The notes under the pieces are model-generated. The model saw only the letters and a list, made by a program, of their open reading frames with translations, was not told where the DNA came from and did no database searches. From positions 86,399,203-86,463,202 of the forward strand of contig CM036753.1 in assembly GCA_020796225.1 (NCBI GenBank): a stretch of DNA of 64,000 nt. The letters are read 5' to 3'. How positions within the stretch are numbered: the stretch's first letter is position 1; each line of letters opens with the position of its first letter. A program made the translations under genes and the position numbers. Source of the stretch: Arion vulgaris (taxonomy: Eukaryota; Mollusca; Gastropoda; Stylommatophora; Arionidae). Below are positions 11,837 through 23,278 of this stretch, one piece after another.

Positions 11837-12944
11837 AAAAGTGCCAAGGAATGGAGATACAAATGACATGGAAAGATTTTGTGATGTGCAAAAAAATCCA
11901 GTTAGGCTAAATGCACTACCATAACAAGAAATAGGAAATGTTAACAAAGAATTACAGTCAACATTCGACTTGTTCTAATAACTAGTAGCTCTTGTGAATC
12001 GCGGAAGAGAAGAATAGACACTGGGCACTATCGAGCAGTGTCGTAAACGGTGACTAATGATCGACGGGAATGAACGTGGTGCTCTATTTTATCTAACGTT
12101 ATTGTTATTTATGGCAAACATGTCGTTGCATAAGCCAACATTTAAGAGCACGTTTATGGTTGTCTGCATGTCTCATATCTATGCACGTTTCTTTTAGCGC
12201 CAACAAACTTATGTTCTAATCCTAACCGTTTCATTAGACATGTATATCTCTGTCCTATCTCTGTTGATGTCATGTTCAAGTTATCTATTACATTTTGTAT
12301 CAATCGACGCCTTTATCTGTCACTTCTCCGCTGCTTATTTTAAATGAATCAATATTCAAAACTGTTCCCTCTGTTCATTGACTAGTGTTGGACATTTACA
12401 TTACCACAAGCATATGTCTTATGTGTCAGACAAGCAAGAACAAAACTGACGCTAAACCACTTCCACACAAGCTGTCTACACAGATTATTCTATATAAAAT
12501 GGTAGGAATAAATTCCAGATACCGAAGTCGTCAAACGGCCAAGATTGCAAGTATCCACACTTTGTTGCAGAAGTCCCCGATGAGATGGACCGGTCAAATT
12601 GCGATAGATGACTGATAAAGGTTTCCCAAAACAAAACTGATTTATAGCAAGCTAGATGAAGGCAAACGATTGATTGCTGTTTTTTTAAAATTTCAAAAAC
12701 ACTCTTCCTGAGTTTCTAAAATGCTTCGATAAATACACCATATACTGGAGATTCTTTGCTTAGGAATTGTGCGTGTATGTGATATGTTATGTAATGTGCC
12801 CCCGTGTGTGGTTAAAGTGTAGTTTACTCTTCGACACTTTATTTACATTCATGAAGATGCACTAACTCATCTCTAAATATGTATGTTTCTCTGTAAGGTT
12901 AACACGCGGGGCATAACATTATTTTCAACCTTAACTCTAGTGTC
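11837..12944. other. Unassigned spacer
   Basis: No domain, RNA gene or clear repeat was recognised. Confidence 0.55.
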
Positions 12945-13255
12945 AGTATATATATATATTTCTCCGTTATACGTGACATATGGCATGCTAGTAATTTCTC
13001 CATACAGATCTGTCCTGGGCAACTCGCTGGGCAATTCAATTGAATTGAGTCCGATATTTCTGGCCTCTTTCAGCAAAGTTACGTTTCTTTCTTGAACCTT
13101 TGCCTCGTACTTCAATGCCAGCTTTGATATTCTTTAATCATTTCTTCTCAAGGTATGTCCAACATATATCTATCGTATCCTTCTTATATCAGTTGTTACT
13201 AGTGGCTGACCAGACATTTCTCTGATTGCATCACTTCTATGTCAGAATATCTAAT
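12945..13255 (-). pseudogene. LINE 3' fragment (same family as the 61.3-kb copy)
   Basis: Minus strand. The nucleotide sequence parallels the LINE at 61348-61745: RDMSGQPLVTT, then a YVGHTLRRND-type segment, ALKYEAK, LLKEARNIGLNSIE and a final tract ending in a TA-rich run. Frameshifts and base changes destroy the GRP-rich tail (KERNVTLLKEA instead of KRGRPKETLK). Confidence 0.8.
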
Positions 13256-13546
13256 ATAATAAGTCAATACAATGTATGGGTTGTATAAATGGACTTACAG
13301 TAAATATATTTGGCACTTAATTAAGGATGTGGTTTTATTGTTCCGTATAAAAGCTAATCAATTGATTGTAAGAAAGATAGTACACATCTTTGTCAAGTAA
13401 AAATGTTGAACCGTTGACGGTACAAGTTCAAGCAGTCTTCATACATCACATGTTAACTCATTCTATACCATTAACCACTATATTGGCTTACAGATGTGAG
13501 TCAAACACACCACCAGCCACTGTAGTGGTTTTTCACATACAACACT

Positions 13547-14380
13547 TTCTCACTGTAGTAAACCTTTCAAGTTTTTAACGTTTGTGGTCTCTGTGGCGTA
13601 CGAGGATAGGTTCTCACTGTAGTAAACCTTTCAAGTTTTTAACGTTTGTGGTCTCTGTGGCGTACGAGGATAGATTCTCACTGTAGTAAACCTTTCAAGT
13701 TTTTAACGTTTGTGGTCTCTGTGGCGTACGAGGATAGGTTCTCACTGTAGTAAACCTTTCAAGTTTTTAACGTTTGTGGTCTCTGTGGCGTACCAGGATA
13801 GATTCTCACTGTAGTAAACCTTTCAAGTTTTTAACGTTTGTGGTCTCTGTGGCGTACGAGGATAGATTCTCACTGTAGTAAACCTTTTAAGTTTTTAACG
13901 TTTTGTGAGTCTCTGTGGCGTACGAGGATAGATTCTCACTGTAGTAAACCTTTCAAGTTTTTAACGTTTGTGGTCTCTGTGGCGTACGAGGATAGATTCT
14001 CACTGTAGTAAACCTTTCAAGTTTTTAACGTTTGTGGTCTCTGTGGCGTACGAGGATAGATTCTCACTGTAGTAAACCTTTCAAGTTTTTAACGTTTGTG
14101 GTCTCTGTGGCGTACGAGGATAGATTCTCACTGTAGTAAACCTTTCAAGTTTTTAACGTTTGTGGTCTCTGTGGCGTACGAGGATAGATTCTCACTGTAG
14201 TAAACCTTTCAAGTTTTTAACGTTTGTGGTCTCTGTGGCGTACGAGGATAGATTCTCACTGTAGTAAACCTTTCAAGTTTTTAACGTTTGTGGTCTCTGT
14301 GGCGTACGAGGATAGATTCTCACTGTAGTAAACCTTTCAAGTTTTTGAAGTTTGTGGTCTCTGTGGCGTACGAGGATAGA
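13547..14380. repeat. Minisatellite, 64-bp unit
   Basis: Thirteen copies of a 64-bp unit beginning TTCTCACTGTAGTAAACCTT and ending GGCGTACGAGGATAGA (period checked at 13561, 13625 and 13689). Copies are nearly identical. One near 13,870-13,925 has two extra bases. It passes directly into a 34-bp array that shares 30 bp of the unit. Confidence 0.96.
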
Positions 14381-14826
14381 TTCTCGTGAGGTCTCTGTGG
14401 CGTACGAGGATAGATTCTCGTGAGGTCTCTGTGACGTACGAGGATAGATTCTCGTGAGGTCTCTGTGGCGTACGAGGATAGATTCTCGTGGGTCTCTGTG
14501 CGTACGAGGATAGATTCTCGTGAGGTCTCTGTGGCGTACGAGGATAGATTCTCGTGAGGTCTCTGTGGCGTACGAGGATAGATTCTCGTGAGGTCTCTGT
14601 GGCGTACGAGGATAGATTCTCGTGAGGTCTCTGTGGCGTACGAGGATAGATTCTCGTCTGGTCTCTTGGCGTACGAGGATAGATTCTCGTGAGGTCTCTG
14701 TGGCGTACGAGGATAGATTCTCGTGTGGTCTCTGTGGCGTACGAGGATAGATTCTCGTGAGGTCTCTGTGGCGTACGAGGATAGATTCTCGTGAGGTCTC
14801 TGTGGCGTACGAGGATAGATTCTCGC
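14381..14826. repeat. Minisatellite, 34-bp unit derived from the 64-bp unit
   Basis: About 13 copies of a 34-bp unit, TTCTCGTGAG then GTCTCTGTGGCGTACGAGGA and TAGA. It equals the 64-bp unit with its ACTGTAG-to-TTTGT segment (34 bp) replaced by GTGA. Two or three copies have small deletions (for example near 14,490 and 14,665). The minus-strand frames that read RESILVRHRDLT are artefacts. Confidence 0.95.
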
Positions 14827-14832
14827 CTCACG

Positions 14833-15215
14833 TTCCAAAGCTACTTGGTTCGCTCCTCGTGAGCATCAAATATTTTTCCAGGGATCATTGATGTCAGTGT
14901 AGGCGAGATCTAGTTCCTAGTCATATCGGAGGCGGAAGATAAAACGTTCTAGTTGACCACGTAAATTGAAGAACGTACCTTGGCAGTTCAAAACCCAGAA
15001 GAGCAGGTTGGAAAGCCGCTGCCCGGGCAAAATTCATTAGACATATTTTTATATTTCTACAAAATATTTTTAATATCTCCTGAATTACCTCGGGACCCTC
15101 GCCGGTGTTACGGAGTTTGTGCTCTGTCTCTGAAATCTTCCTGTGTAAGAAAGATATGGGAGCACACACGGTTACCAAAGAACAGTAATTGTGACCTTTT
15201 CAATTAATCAATCGT
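14833..15215. other. Unassigned spacer
   Basis: Overlapping chance ORFs on both strands. No domain was recognised. Confidence 0.5.
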
Positions 15216-15224
15216 AGCTTTAAG

Positions 15225-15472
15225 TGAGCGTCTGTAGCTCAAGCGGTAGTGAGCTCGATCACGAACCCAAGCGTACCTGGTTCAAACTCCACGGTTGGCA
15301 AGTTTGGAAACAAATTCGTTTCCGTGGGATTTTTACAAAAGGTAAAAATAGACCTCACCGTTCAGAAAGCAATGGCAAACTACTGAACGTATAAGTGGTG
15401 CCTAGAAAATCAACGACTAGTTTACTGTGGTTGATGGCTACGTCCTTTAGGATATGCCACGATTTTCATTTC
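15225..15472 (+). mobile_element. tRNA-derived SINE (family B) with A and B boxes and 9-bp TSD
   Basis: The head has a tRNA-like A box TAGCTCAAGCGGTAG (about 15235-15249) and a B box GGTTCAAACTCC (15279-15290), the two parts of an internal RNA polymerase III promoter. The body ends GATATGCCACGATTTTCATT. AGCTTTAAG at 15216-15224 and 15473-15481 flanks it. Relatives lie at 47161-47408 and, as a 3' half, 58085-58199. Confidence 0.88.
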
Positions 15473-15481
15473 AGCTTTAAG

Positions 15482-15612
15482 CAATATAACAAATATTTAC
15501 ATATAAATTATGTTGGAGGATGTATATTGTGATACCTACTGCAAACAACATATACACTAAATATTTTCGTGTTACAAACTATAATGTCACAAAACAATCT
15601 AGTTAGAACACA
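15482..15612. other. Unassigned spacer
   Basis: Short, AT-rich; nothing recognised. Confidence 0.5.
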
Positions 15613-15694
15613 GTTAGCGAGGGACACTGATGATACGGAAAGCAAACCTTCATGCAAAAATCAATCAAGAGGCGACATGATTACTCTTGAATTC
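15613..15694 (+). repeat. Interspersed repeat, AGCGAGGGACACTGATGAT family
   Basis: Shares AGCGAGGGACACTGATGAT, GGAAAG and GCAAAAATCA in order, and a later GAATTCA, with 16920-17035. It is the host into which the SINE at 15708-15961 inserted. Confidence 0.6.
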
Positions 15695-15707
15695 AAAGCG
15701 GGTGAAC

Positions 15708-15961
15708 CACCCGAGTGGTTACCGGGGTCCAAATTTGGGGTGTAAAGAATAGAACCACTGTTACCTGCCACGCATGTCGTAAGAGGTGTCTAAGGAAGTT
15801 TGGTTGAAATCGGATGTACGTGTCCTAAACATGTAGAAGTCTATGCGTTTATGGGACTACCAAACCAATGTGCAATGTATACACGTTCTTGGCAAAGATT
15901 AAACATATCACAAAGAGTGATTCAAATTGGTCGTAAAAAACGAACAAAAGAAGAAGAAGAG
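15708..15961 (+). mobile_element. Full-length SINE (family A) with 13-bp TSD
   Basis: Best-bounded copy of the main SINE: CACCCGAGTGGTTACCGGGG head, GTAAAGAATAGAACCACTGT core with CATGTCGTAAGAGG, then a GTTGAAATCGGATGTACGTG body and a GAAGAAGAAGAGA tail. AAAGCGGGTGAAC at 15695-15707 and 15962-15974 is an exact target duplication. The head resembles a degraded tRNA. The core may be one of the conserved SINE central domains known from invertebrates, but which one cannot be settled here. Confidence 0.92.
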
Positions 15962-15974
15962 AAAGCGGGTGAAC

Positions 15975-16607
15975 GAAATGGAAGAAAAACACAGTAACAC
16001 TCATTGTGTGGAAATAGTTACGGATCGCCATGGAGAGTAACTAATCAGGAAGTAGCAAGAAAACAAGTAGACCTTGGATCGAAGTTACTTTATTGTAACA
16101 TAAATCACTTAACCATTGTAGCGGAGAGAGGAGAGAAAGAGAGGAGCGAAGAGGGGAGAGAAAGAACTGTAACTGAAGTTCTCATAAAACTGTTCAAACT
16201 TACCGTACCAAATGTCTCATGAATAATGAATGACACTTCAATTGGCAATACAAGAGCAAGCGGATTTGGAGCACGTCATCTTATCAGGACATAATTCTTC
16301 AAATTTAAAATCTTCAATTTTAAGTGTTGTTATATTAGCCATCACAAAATAATAAAATGATAAAACTGTATTCTAGAAGTAGAAACTTCCTCACCTTCAA
16401 GTAAATGAAATAGGGAGGGTAATCATACGACAGTCTGCTGCAGTATACGAGTAGTAACGGAGCTAGCTATTCCATGGCACGTGACAATTTGAACTTAATA
16501 GAAATGTGGGATACACTTTGCTAGCCGTTTACTCTGACCTTTCGAATAACCTTCCTTCCTCCATCCCGTTTTTTTATCCACTCATTCACATGTAGAGTTC
16601 TGACCTA
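15975..16607. other. Unassigned spacer
   Basis: Contains a purine-rich GAGAGGAGAGAAAG run near 16120-16165. No gene was recognised. Confidence 0.55.
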
Positions 16608-16740
16608 GTCAAGTGGTTAGAGCGCTAGCTTTGCAATAGAGAGATACGGGAACGTCTCCTGGTTATGCACTCTTCCAGTTGAAATGGGATCTTTGCTCGT
16701 CGATTTAGGGACGAGAGTTAAAAAGAAATGGAACTGACCA
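16608..16740 (+). mobile_element. tRNA-like SINE or tRNA pseudogene
   Basis: TAGTCAAGTGGTTAGAGCGC followed by TAGCTTTGCAAT resembles the D-arm and anticodon arm of a tRNA with a TGC anticodon. The B box (CCTGGTTATGCACTC) is degenerate, so a functional tRNA is unlikely. Confidence 0.5.
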
Positions 16741-16919
16741 CCTCACTTTCAAACGTTAGGTTCCTGGCACTGTGATGTTTTTAGCTTTACAGTCATGCGA
16801 CACTATATGGCGTGAGATTACCTTTACTCTCTTGATTTTCTTTCCTTTGTAATGTTGAACAATATACTTATAACTAACACGCACATGTAAACCTCTGAAG
16901 TCGCAGAAGACTCGTCTGA

Positions 16920-17035
16920 ATGGCGAGGGACACTGATGATATGGAAAGTAAGCCTTCCCGCAAAAATCAGTCAGAAGCATCATACTGGACGCACTGACTA
17001 CGCCTGAATTCATAGCGATCAAACGAGAAGAAGAA
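16920..17035 (+). repeat. Interspersed repeat, AGCGAGGGACACTGATGAT family
   Basis: Second copy of the element at 15613-15694, reaching a GAAGAAGAAGCAGAAG end that suggests a SINE-type tail. Confidence 0.6.
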
Positions 17036-17214
17036 GCAGAAGACGCACATGTAAGACTGCGCATGAGTACCTCTGTTCATAAGATAAATTTGTTTGACAT
17101 GGGGTATGACCTCTTTAGAGCAGATTATGTTGAAGAATGGTAAACAGATTGTAGGGAAATCTGACCAATCAACAAGTAAACTGTAAGCATTCAGATCCCC
17201 AAACTTCAAGACAG

Positions 17215-17895
17215 TACATCCTCGCCATCAGCCTGTACCACGCTGGGTGGTGTAGGCGATCATGGATCTCTACAGACATCTGTCCTTAGCGCCGACTGTC
17301 AGTTCATATGTTGAAACTCTTGCGTACTATGAAACCAGATTGTTCAGAATTTTCTCTTTCTGTTTTCCTGTCTCGTGTCCTATTAATCTTCACGTTTAAA
17401 ACAATGCGTTCTAAATCTCCCTTTCTCATCACGTCCCTAAACATGATCACTGCCTCTTTCTTATATTGATAATAATAAGCTTTCTCTGTGACTTGACCTC
17501 TATCAGCATATCAACATTAATCATTTTAACAGTCCATATGATTCTTAGCATTCTCCAGTAACAGCCCATCTCTGTGACCTCCATATATTTTGTTAACTAT
17601 TTATTTATTGTCCGTGTCTCGCATCCATATGTCAGGATTGACTCCATGTAGCACTAACACTCTTTCTGATTTCAATAAACAATGACTTGTTACATATAAT
17701 TCTTTTCATTTTCTGAAATGTCGTTTTTGTTTTGTCTGATCTATTTTTCCTTGAGTTCTAATCTGCATCTACCATCTGATGTTATCAGGGTTCTAAATGT
17801 ATTGAAATTGATGGACGCCAGCTTCGTCCCATTTACTTTGATGGAGCATTTCGATGGAATCTGTCATTTTGTTTTTTAGAACATCATAACTTAAA
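17215..17895 (-). pseudogene. LINE reverse-transcriptase fragment
   Basis: Minus strand. Across several frame breaks it reads like the RT C-terminal region of an RTE-like LINE: NGTKLASINSF-type and SDGRCRLELK-type segments, KIDQTK, FQKMKRII, a MESILTYGCET block, MLRIIW, MRKGDLERIV, and an end like RSMIAYTTQRGT near 17225-17280. The YGCET motif and the GKI...RGR-type tail place it in a different LINE lineage from the 5.6-kb copy. The 5' (high-coordinate) end meets the 55-bp minisatellite. Confidence 0.75.
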
Positions 17896-18111
17896 GACAG
17901 TACATACGATTTGGATGGAAACTGCCTTCTTGAGAAGATCATTACGTGAAGACAGTACATACGATTTGGATGGAAACTGCCTTCTTGAGAAGATCATTAC
18001 GTGAAGACAGTACATACGATTTGGATGGAAACTGCCTTCTTGAGAAGATCATTACGTGAAGACAGTACATACGATTTGGATGGAAACTGCCTTCTTGAGA
18101 AGATTATTACG
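17896..18111. repeat. Minisatellite, 55-bp unit
   Basis: Four copies with the motif GACAGTACATACGATTTGGA at 17896, 17951, 18006 and 18061 (55-bp period) and a partial fifth. On the minus strand one unit reads NDLLKKAVSIQIVC, similar to the segment just upstream of the thumb in many LINE RTs, so the unit may be LINE-derived. Confidence 0.92.
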
Positions 18112-18974
18112 TCAGTACATAAGAAATAGAAGTAAGTATTCTCCTTCTTCTTCTTCAACGGAACAGTTTAACAGAGAAGCACATTGCCCGTATGGTATTT
18201 CTTGGCAAAAAACGTTGTAACTATTATTTGAAATATTTGTAACTTAATATCTATTTATCTATATGCTTCCACTTTCGCCACTATGTGTCGTGGGAGTTTG
18301 GGAGGAGGGGAGAAGACATCGTTGGTAATAAGAGTAAAATTGCTAAAATATCACACTACAACAACGGGTAGACTCGGTGAAAATTAAGTGGTGTTGGAAG
18401 GAGCGCTATATGGAATATAATTTTTAATGCATGATGGGTGAGTCAAGTTTTGAGATAAAAATACGTGAAATATAATTCGAATCGATATAATTACAAAATA
18501 GACCAAGTGAACTAAAGGTTTGGAATAGTGGTTCTGAACCTGGAAGGTGTGCATTCCAAGGAAGGTGTGAGACAGTATCAGAGAAAGGTGTGAGATTTTA
18601 TAAAAATTTAATTGATTTTGTGTTTTATTAAATTTGTATACTAACTTGTTTTTCCAGTTAAAACACGCTTGTTCTTTATAACTGCAAATTCAAAATTTAC
18701 TTCAAAAATGATTAAGAACATCATTGTTTTTCATATACGGTTTATACATCTACCGTTTAATAATCTTGGTAATCTGATCTTAAAACAGACATTTATTTAT
18801 AGATAAAATATAAACACTCAAACCGCTTCCCCATACATTCTATTTCGCAGCTTGAATTAAGGCAAGCGCATCTCACTTTTAGGAAGTATACTAGGGAAAA
18901 TGAAGGTAAAAACAAAAGAGAGAGATGCGTGGAGTCTGACCTCGTCTTCAAGGAGGCGCCAGCTGAAAAAGATT
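18112..18974. other. Unassigned spacer
   Basis: AT-rich; nothing recognised. Confidence 0.55.
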
Positions 18975-19150
18975 GAGGCCCGCGTGCCCAGCGTGTTCGT
19001 AGCACGTTGGACTACGGGTGACTAGTCCTCTGTAAGTGCGGGTTCAACTCCGCGGACTGGCAGAAAAGCTACAGGTTCCCCAGATTTACGGTGTTCGTGG
19101 ACCGAGCCGAAGGGTTACGATGTCCATGACACCGAGCCGAAGAGTTTCAG
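18975..19150 (+). mobile_element. tRNA-Lys-like SINE head
   Basis: GCCCAGCGTGTTCGTAGCAC then GTTGGACTA and a strong B box GGGTTCAACTCC (19040-19051) flanked by GCGG-type stem bases. This is close in layout to tRNA-Lys but with a diverged A box. Downstream, CACCGAGCCGAAG-type segments repeat twice (around 19100 and 19132). No target duplication was found. Confidence 0.6.
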
Positions 19151-19158
19151 CTCAAGTG

Positions 19159-19818
19159 CTTCTGGATCGGAAAAAAGGTCATGATCTAAGATGTCACTGA
19201 TCTAAGATAGCACTGTTAAGATAGTCACTATCTAAGATATCGATCAAGATAGTACTGATCAGATATCACTGATCTAAGATAGTCACTGATCTAAGATAGT
19301 CCTGATCAAGATATCATTCTAAGATAGTCGCTGATTAAGATAGTCACTGATCTATGTAGTCACTGATCTGATAGTCACTGATCTAAGATAGTCACTGATC
19401 TAAGATAGCGATCAAGATAGTCACTGATCTAAGATAGTCACTGATCAAGATAGTCACTGATCTAAGATAGTCACTGATCTAAGATAGTCACTGATCTAAG
19501 ATAGTCACTGATCTAAGATAGTCACTGATCTAAGATAGTCACTGATCTAAGATAGTCACTGATCTAAGATAGTCACTGATCTAAGATATCATGATCTAAG
19601 ATAGTATGATCTAAGATATCACTGATCTAAGATAGTCACTGATCTAGATAGTCACTGATCAAGATAGTCACTGTCTAAGTAGTCACTGATCAAGATAGTC
19701 ACGACTAAGATAGTCATGATCAAGAATAGTCACGATCTAAGATATCACTGATCTAAGATATACTGATCTAAGATAGTCAGATCAAGATAGTCACTGATTA
19801 AGATAGTCACTGATCTTG
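19159..19818. repeat. Degenerate minisatellite, 17-bp unit with many single-base deletions
   Basis: Unit GATCTAAGATAGTCACT. The centre (about 19440-19580) is perfect, while both flanks carry many one- or two-base deletions (GATCAAGATAG, AAGATATCAC, GATAGTC). This indel load is much higher than in any other array here. Confidence 0.9.
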
Positions 19819-20924
19819 ACGTTAAGTAGACTTTGATGAAGCGAATACATACAAAAGGGCTTACTATCAAACTGTTAAACTATATTTGTGCTCGGCATTT
19901 GTTATTCTTTACATGTGAGCCAACTGCAGCGCCGACCTACACGGGAACTTTTAGGAACCGCGCTCAACTAGGTGTCGCTACACTTCACCGTAAGTTGGGG
20001 TCCCCCTGTATTGATAAGTACTACATTTCACTCTATGTTCGAGACCCCTGGATTTACCGTAAGCTCAAGCACAGCCAACTCTAAAAAATATTAGAGTTTG
20101 ATGTGGCTCAAGACACTGCTGTACTATGTCTCGAGTGGCTGATAGATACTACCCTTCCTTGTATTGTTTCAGCAAAAATGAGATAAGAATGTTTGCGACG
20201 CTACATAAGTATCATATTAATATAATATAGTGGTAGGATAAAGTGAGGGAAAATTGTTGGCTCTGTCGTATGTGCCTTTGGGCGCAACAAGAACTTATGA
20301 TGATGATGAATTACTAGATGATGCGTATGATCCACCTTTTCTGGTAAAAAACCTTCACTTCACGGTATTTACACTTCACCGAGAACTGGAGTCTTCTGGA
20401 TTTGATAATTAAAAAAAAGCTTTAGTGACACCGCACACAAATAAGAGATTGGAAGAAAACTCATATTTCCACTGGAACGTAAGAAGTTGAGTTACTTACT
20501 TTGTATAGTTTTGAATAGAGGACGAAAGCTAGGGAATAATGCAATTTGACTTCTTTGCTAAGAACACTCTTACCAGACAACAACAAATAACGGCAACATA
20601 CAAGTTCTGCATTTGTAAATGGAATGATAACCAGTAAATTCTTGAAAATATACACCATCGGATTCTAAAATGGCAAGGTCGTTGCTAAGCTGAACGAGTG
20701 GTGGATGTGGAAGAAAACGACCATTCGTGTTACGCTTCCATAGCAAGATATTTGTATATATACTCTGAGAAGAACAAAGAAATTCATCAGACACAATACT
20801 AGAAATAGTGTGATAACATCAGGAGGAGATAATACTGTCTGTCACGTGAAGGAAGCGTATAAAAATATACTATAATAATAAGTAATCAAAAAATTATATG
20901 ATAAATTTATTCTTTACAAGGCGG
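19819..20924. other. Unassigned spacer with SINE-like pieces
   Basis: CACTTCACCGTAAGTTGGGG (about 19980) and a similar CACTTCACCGAGAACTGGAG (about 20375) recur, and TATGTGCCTTTGGGCGCAAC near 20270 resembles a SINE 3' end also seen near 21600. No boundaries can be set. Confidence 0.4.
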
Positions 20925-21258
20925 TCATTTGGCAAATGTGTGACTCCCTTCTGAGTTTGCTTTCAAGCTCATCCCTAAGTTTCTCTTCAAAACAGATTCT
21001 GCACCTTTACATAACGTTGTTCTCCACATAGCTCGGTCATCTGCTAGTTTTTTCCCATTTTGTTTGAACCGGTAGAAAAGTTCTTCATTGGGGCCTTACA
21101 TATATCCTTTTATCTGAGCAGCGTTTGGAGACTTTTCTCTTCCGAAAGTTGACAGAACAGCACCTGTTGGAGTAAGATTCGATTATCTATTCTTTCCACA
21201 TATCTTAACCCTCTTAGTCTTCTACTGTTCAGCAGTTCCATGATGGATGGCACGTTGC
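20925..21258 (-). pseudogene. LINE C-terminal fragment (KDICK type)
   Basis: Minus strand. Reads PSIMELLNSRRLRGLRYVER, then QLSEEK, a KDICK block, and after frameshifts a MKNFS...WEKLADDRAMWRT-type segment and LGMSLKANSEGSHTFAK. This order (RRLRWLGHV, KDICKRD, DRxxWR) is the C-terminal signature of a widespread LINE lineage. Related pieces are at 28138-28300 and 56060-57075. Confidence 0.75.
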
Positions 21259-21339
21259 AGAACTTCAAAATTGGTTATCTTGTCGAACCACCTGAGGTTC
21301 ATAAAACCAAGCATACAAACTAAAGTAAATAATACTACA

Positions 21340-21640
21340 CATGTATATCAGGTACATGGAGCCAGTTCCCCTACCCCGGCGTGATTTGTGGGGTAGGGAA
21401 GAATAGAACCATGGTCTCCTCTCGCATATCGTAACAGACGTCCAAGAGGTAGGTAATGATGCTGGTGATCCCACATTCAAATAAAATTGCAAACGCTACA
21501 TAAATAGGATATAAAAGTTCCAAACTACTCACGAAGATCGGAGTGTCATAGTAAATGCAAAAAATCGAAATGAGTGGCCATTTTTTGTATCTACCTTATG
21601 TGCCCTTAGTCGCGACGAAGATTAAAGACGATATGAGGTG
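21340..21640 (+). mobile_element. Probable SINE with AAGAATAGAACC core
   Basis: GGGAAGAATAGAACCATGGT and CGCATATCGTAACAGACG parallel the core of the family-A SINE, and a TTATGTGCCCTTAGTCGCGA end at about 21600 recalls other SINE tails. Diverged, with ends uncertain. Confidence 0.45.
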
Positions 21641-22212
21641 CCCATGGGACCCAATTGTCAAACACTGAAATTTAATACAGACCTTTATTACTCTCGGCAC
21701 CCATATTTTCTTGTAGACGAACTTTTTAGAGACAACGATCAGCTGACTTCTTCAAAAAGAGGTTTTTTTCCAACAAAGTCGACTACCAAACATTGGAAAT
21801 AATTAGGTACAATGAATGGGTGGACGAATTGGTTTAGCAATATGATATTTCGTGAAGGAAACGCCCCGTGTACGAGCCCTCGATAAAGCCCAAAGTGTGT
21901 TTTTAGTGGGGAGAAAATAAAACCGAAGACCTGCACACGCTGATGACAGCTTCTGGTAAGCGGCTTTAATTCCTCTGATCTTTTCAATCCCCCAACGTAC
22001 TTACAGAAATGAGAACAAAGGGTGTAATGCCAGGTTTTTTTAAGTGCAAGCACGTGCACAGACTTACTAGCCTTTGTGTTTTATTATATTTTAGAACTGT
22101 TCATGTACCTGTTGCAAAAATATTCTATATAACATGGAAATCTAAGAGCTGATTACGGGAAGAAGAAAAATGGCTTTTCCTGTTGATTCCAGATGGTAGA
22201 CGCTATTACTCT

Positions 22213-22255
<43 letters not shown>

Positions 22256-22579
22256 ACTTAACAATTATCTGCAATCTACGTCTTTCCATATGTGCTCAGT
22301 GTTTTTCAGTTTGCTTAAAATATCAGTGACAGAGCACTTACACAGTAGCTGCAAATAAACATTGAACTCAGAATGTCTGAATATCCATTTTCAGATGGGT
22401 GAACTAAGAAGCAACATTTTTGAAATTGAGACACTATAAGTTATACATTGATGATTGAATCCAGTAGATTAGTAATGTGTCCTATTGATACTTACTTGTT
22501 GTCCATAAAGAGAATATAAGCGTTATTGCTACTCACAAATACATACACTCAAACAAGCTGAACATTTCAATAGTAGACA
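21641..22579. other. Unassigned spacer with a TA microsatellite
   Basis: A (TA)n run lies at about 22215-22252. The rest shows no gene or repeat. Confidence 0.6.
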
Positions 22580-22815
22580 TCAAAAGTCAGCTATCAACAA
22601 AACTTTTACATGAAAGACAACAAAAGACAGTTTTCACCCAAACTTTCATGAGGAAGATAACAAAAGACAGCTTTCACGAAAAAGTATACATCAAACATAG
22701 CAAAGGAGGACAGTTTTCAACAAAACTTTCCGACAAGGAAAATAACACAAAATCAGCTTTCAACAAAATATTTCACATAGTATACAAGACAACAAAAATC
22801 AGGTTTTTCAAATTA
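22580..22815. repeat. Degenerate tandem repeat, about 45-50 bp unit
   Basis: Imperfect copies around a GACAACAAAAGACAGTTTTC-like motif followed by CAACAAAACTTTC, with insertions. The plus-strand ORF inside is an artefact. Confidence 0.7.
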
Positions 22816-23164
22816 TCAAAAAACAGCATGAAGCATTAACTTTATTTGCTATGGGTGGTGGTATTGATAACGCTTGGCCCTTTCCAAAATAGTACAACCT
22901 TAAGAAGTATAAAAAAAAAGTATATACAATATTAAGTTTAAAGAAACAAAGAGGAATAGCGAGGGAACACTTACAAATGAAATATTAACTATTTGAAATA
23001 AGAAAAGAACTATGTTGTGGTATTATTTCAAGATTTGTTTGATGTATGACGTTTAAGAAGTAGATGTTGTAAACTGTTGTGATGGTAGTTGTAACAGTAG
23101 ATTTGTCGCAATATAAATGGTCATTATAGTGATAGTTGTAATGATTTAAATTTTGCTAAGAATC
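22816..23164. other. Unassigned spacer, cryptically simple
   Basis: GTTGTAGTTG-like trinucleotide-biased stretches. No gene was seen. Confidence 0.5.
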
Positions 23165-23278
23165 ACAAAACATGCATTGAAATGGGAGGCAAGGGGTTCA
23201 AGAAAAAAGAACATCCCTGGGAAACCCTTAAATGAACTTTACTGAGAGAGGCGAGAAATACCGGACTCTATTCCATAG
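23165..23278 (+). pseudogene. LINE 3' fragment, left half, split by a SINE
   Basis: Reads ALKWEARGSRKK... with an ETLK and LLREARNTGLYSIE pattern, matching the 3' end of the LINE at 61348-61745. The reading stops at the SINE insertion point and resumes at 23544. Confidence 0.8.

Noticed and set aside
14320..14838. 172-aa repeat protein (RESILVRHRDLT) on the minus strand
   Set aside because: Produced by the 34-bp array. 34 is not a multiple of three and the peptide cycles through frames as expected of non-coding repeats.
15225..15300. Functional tRNA gene
   Set aside because: A and B boxes are present, but no acceptor or anticodon stem pairs, and the same head recurs with a common body and target duplications, so it is a SINE.
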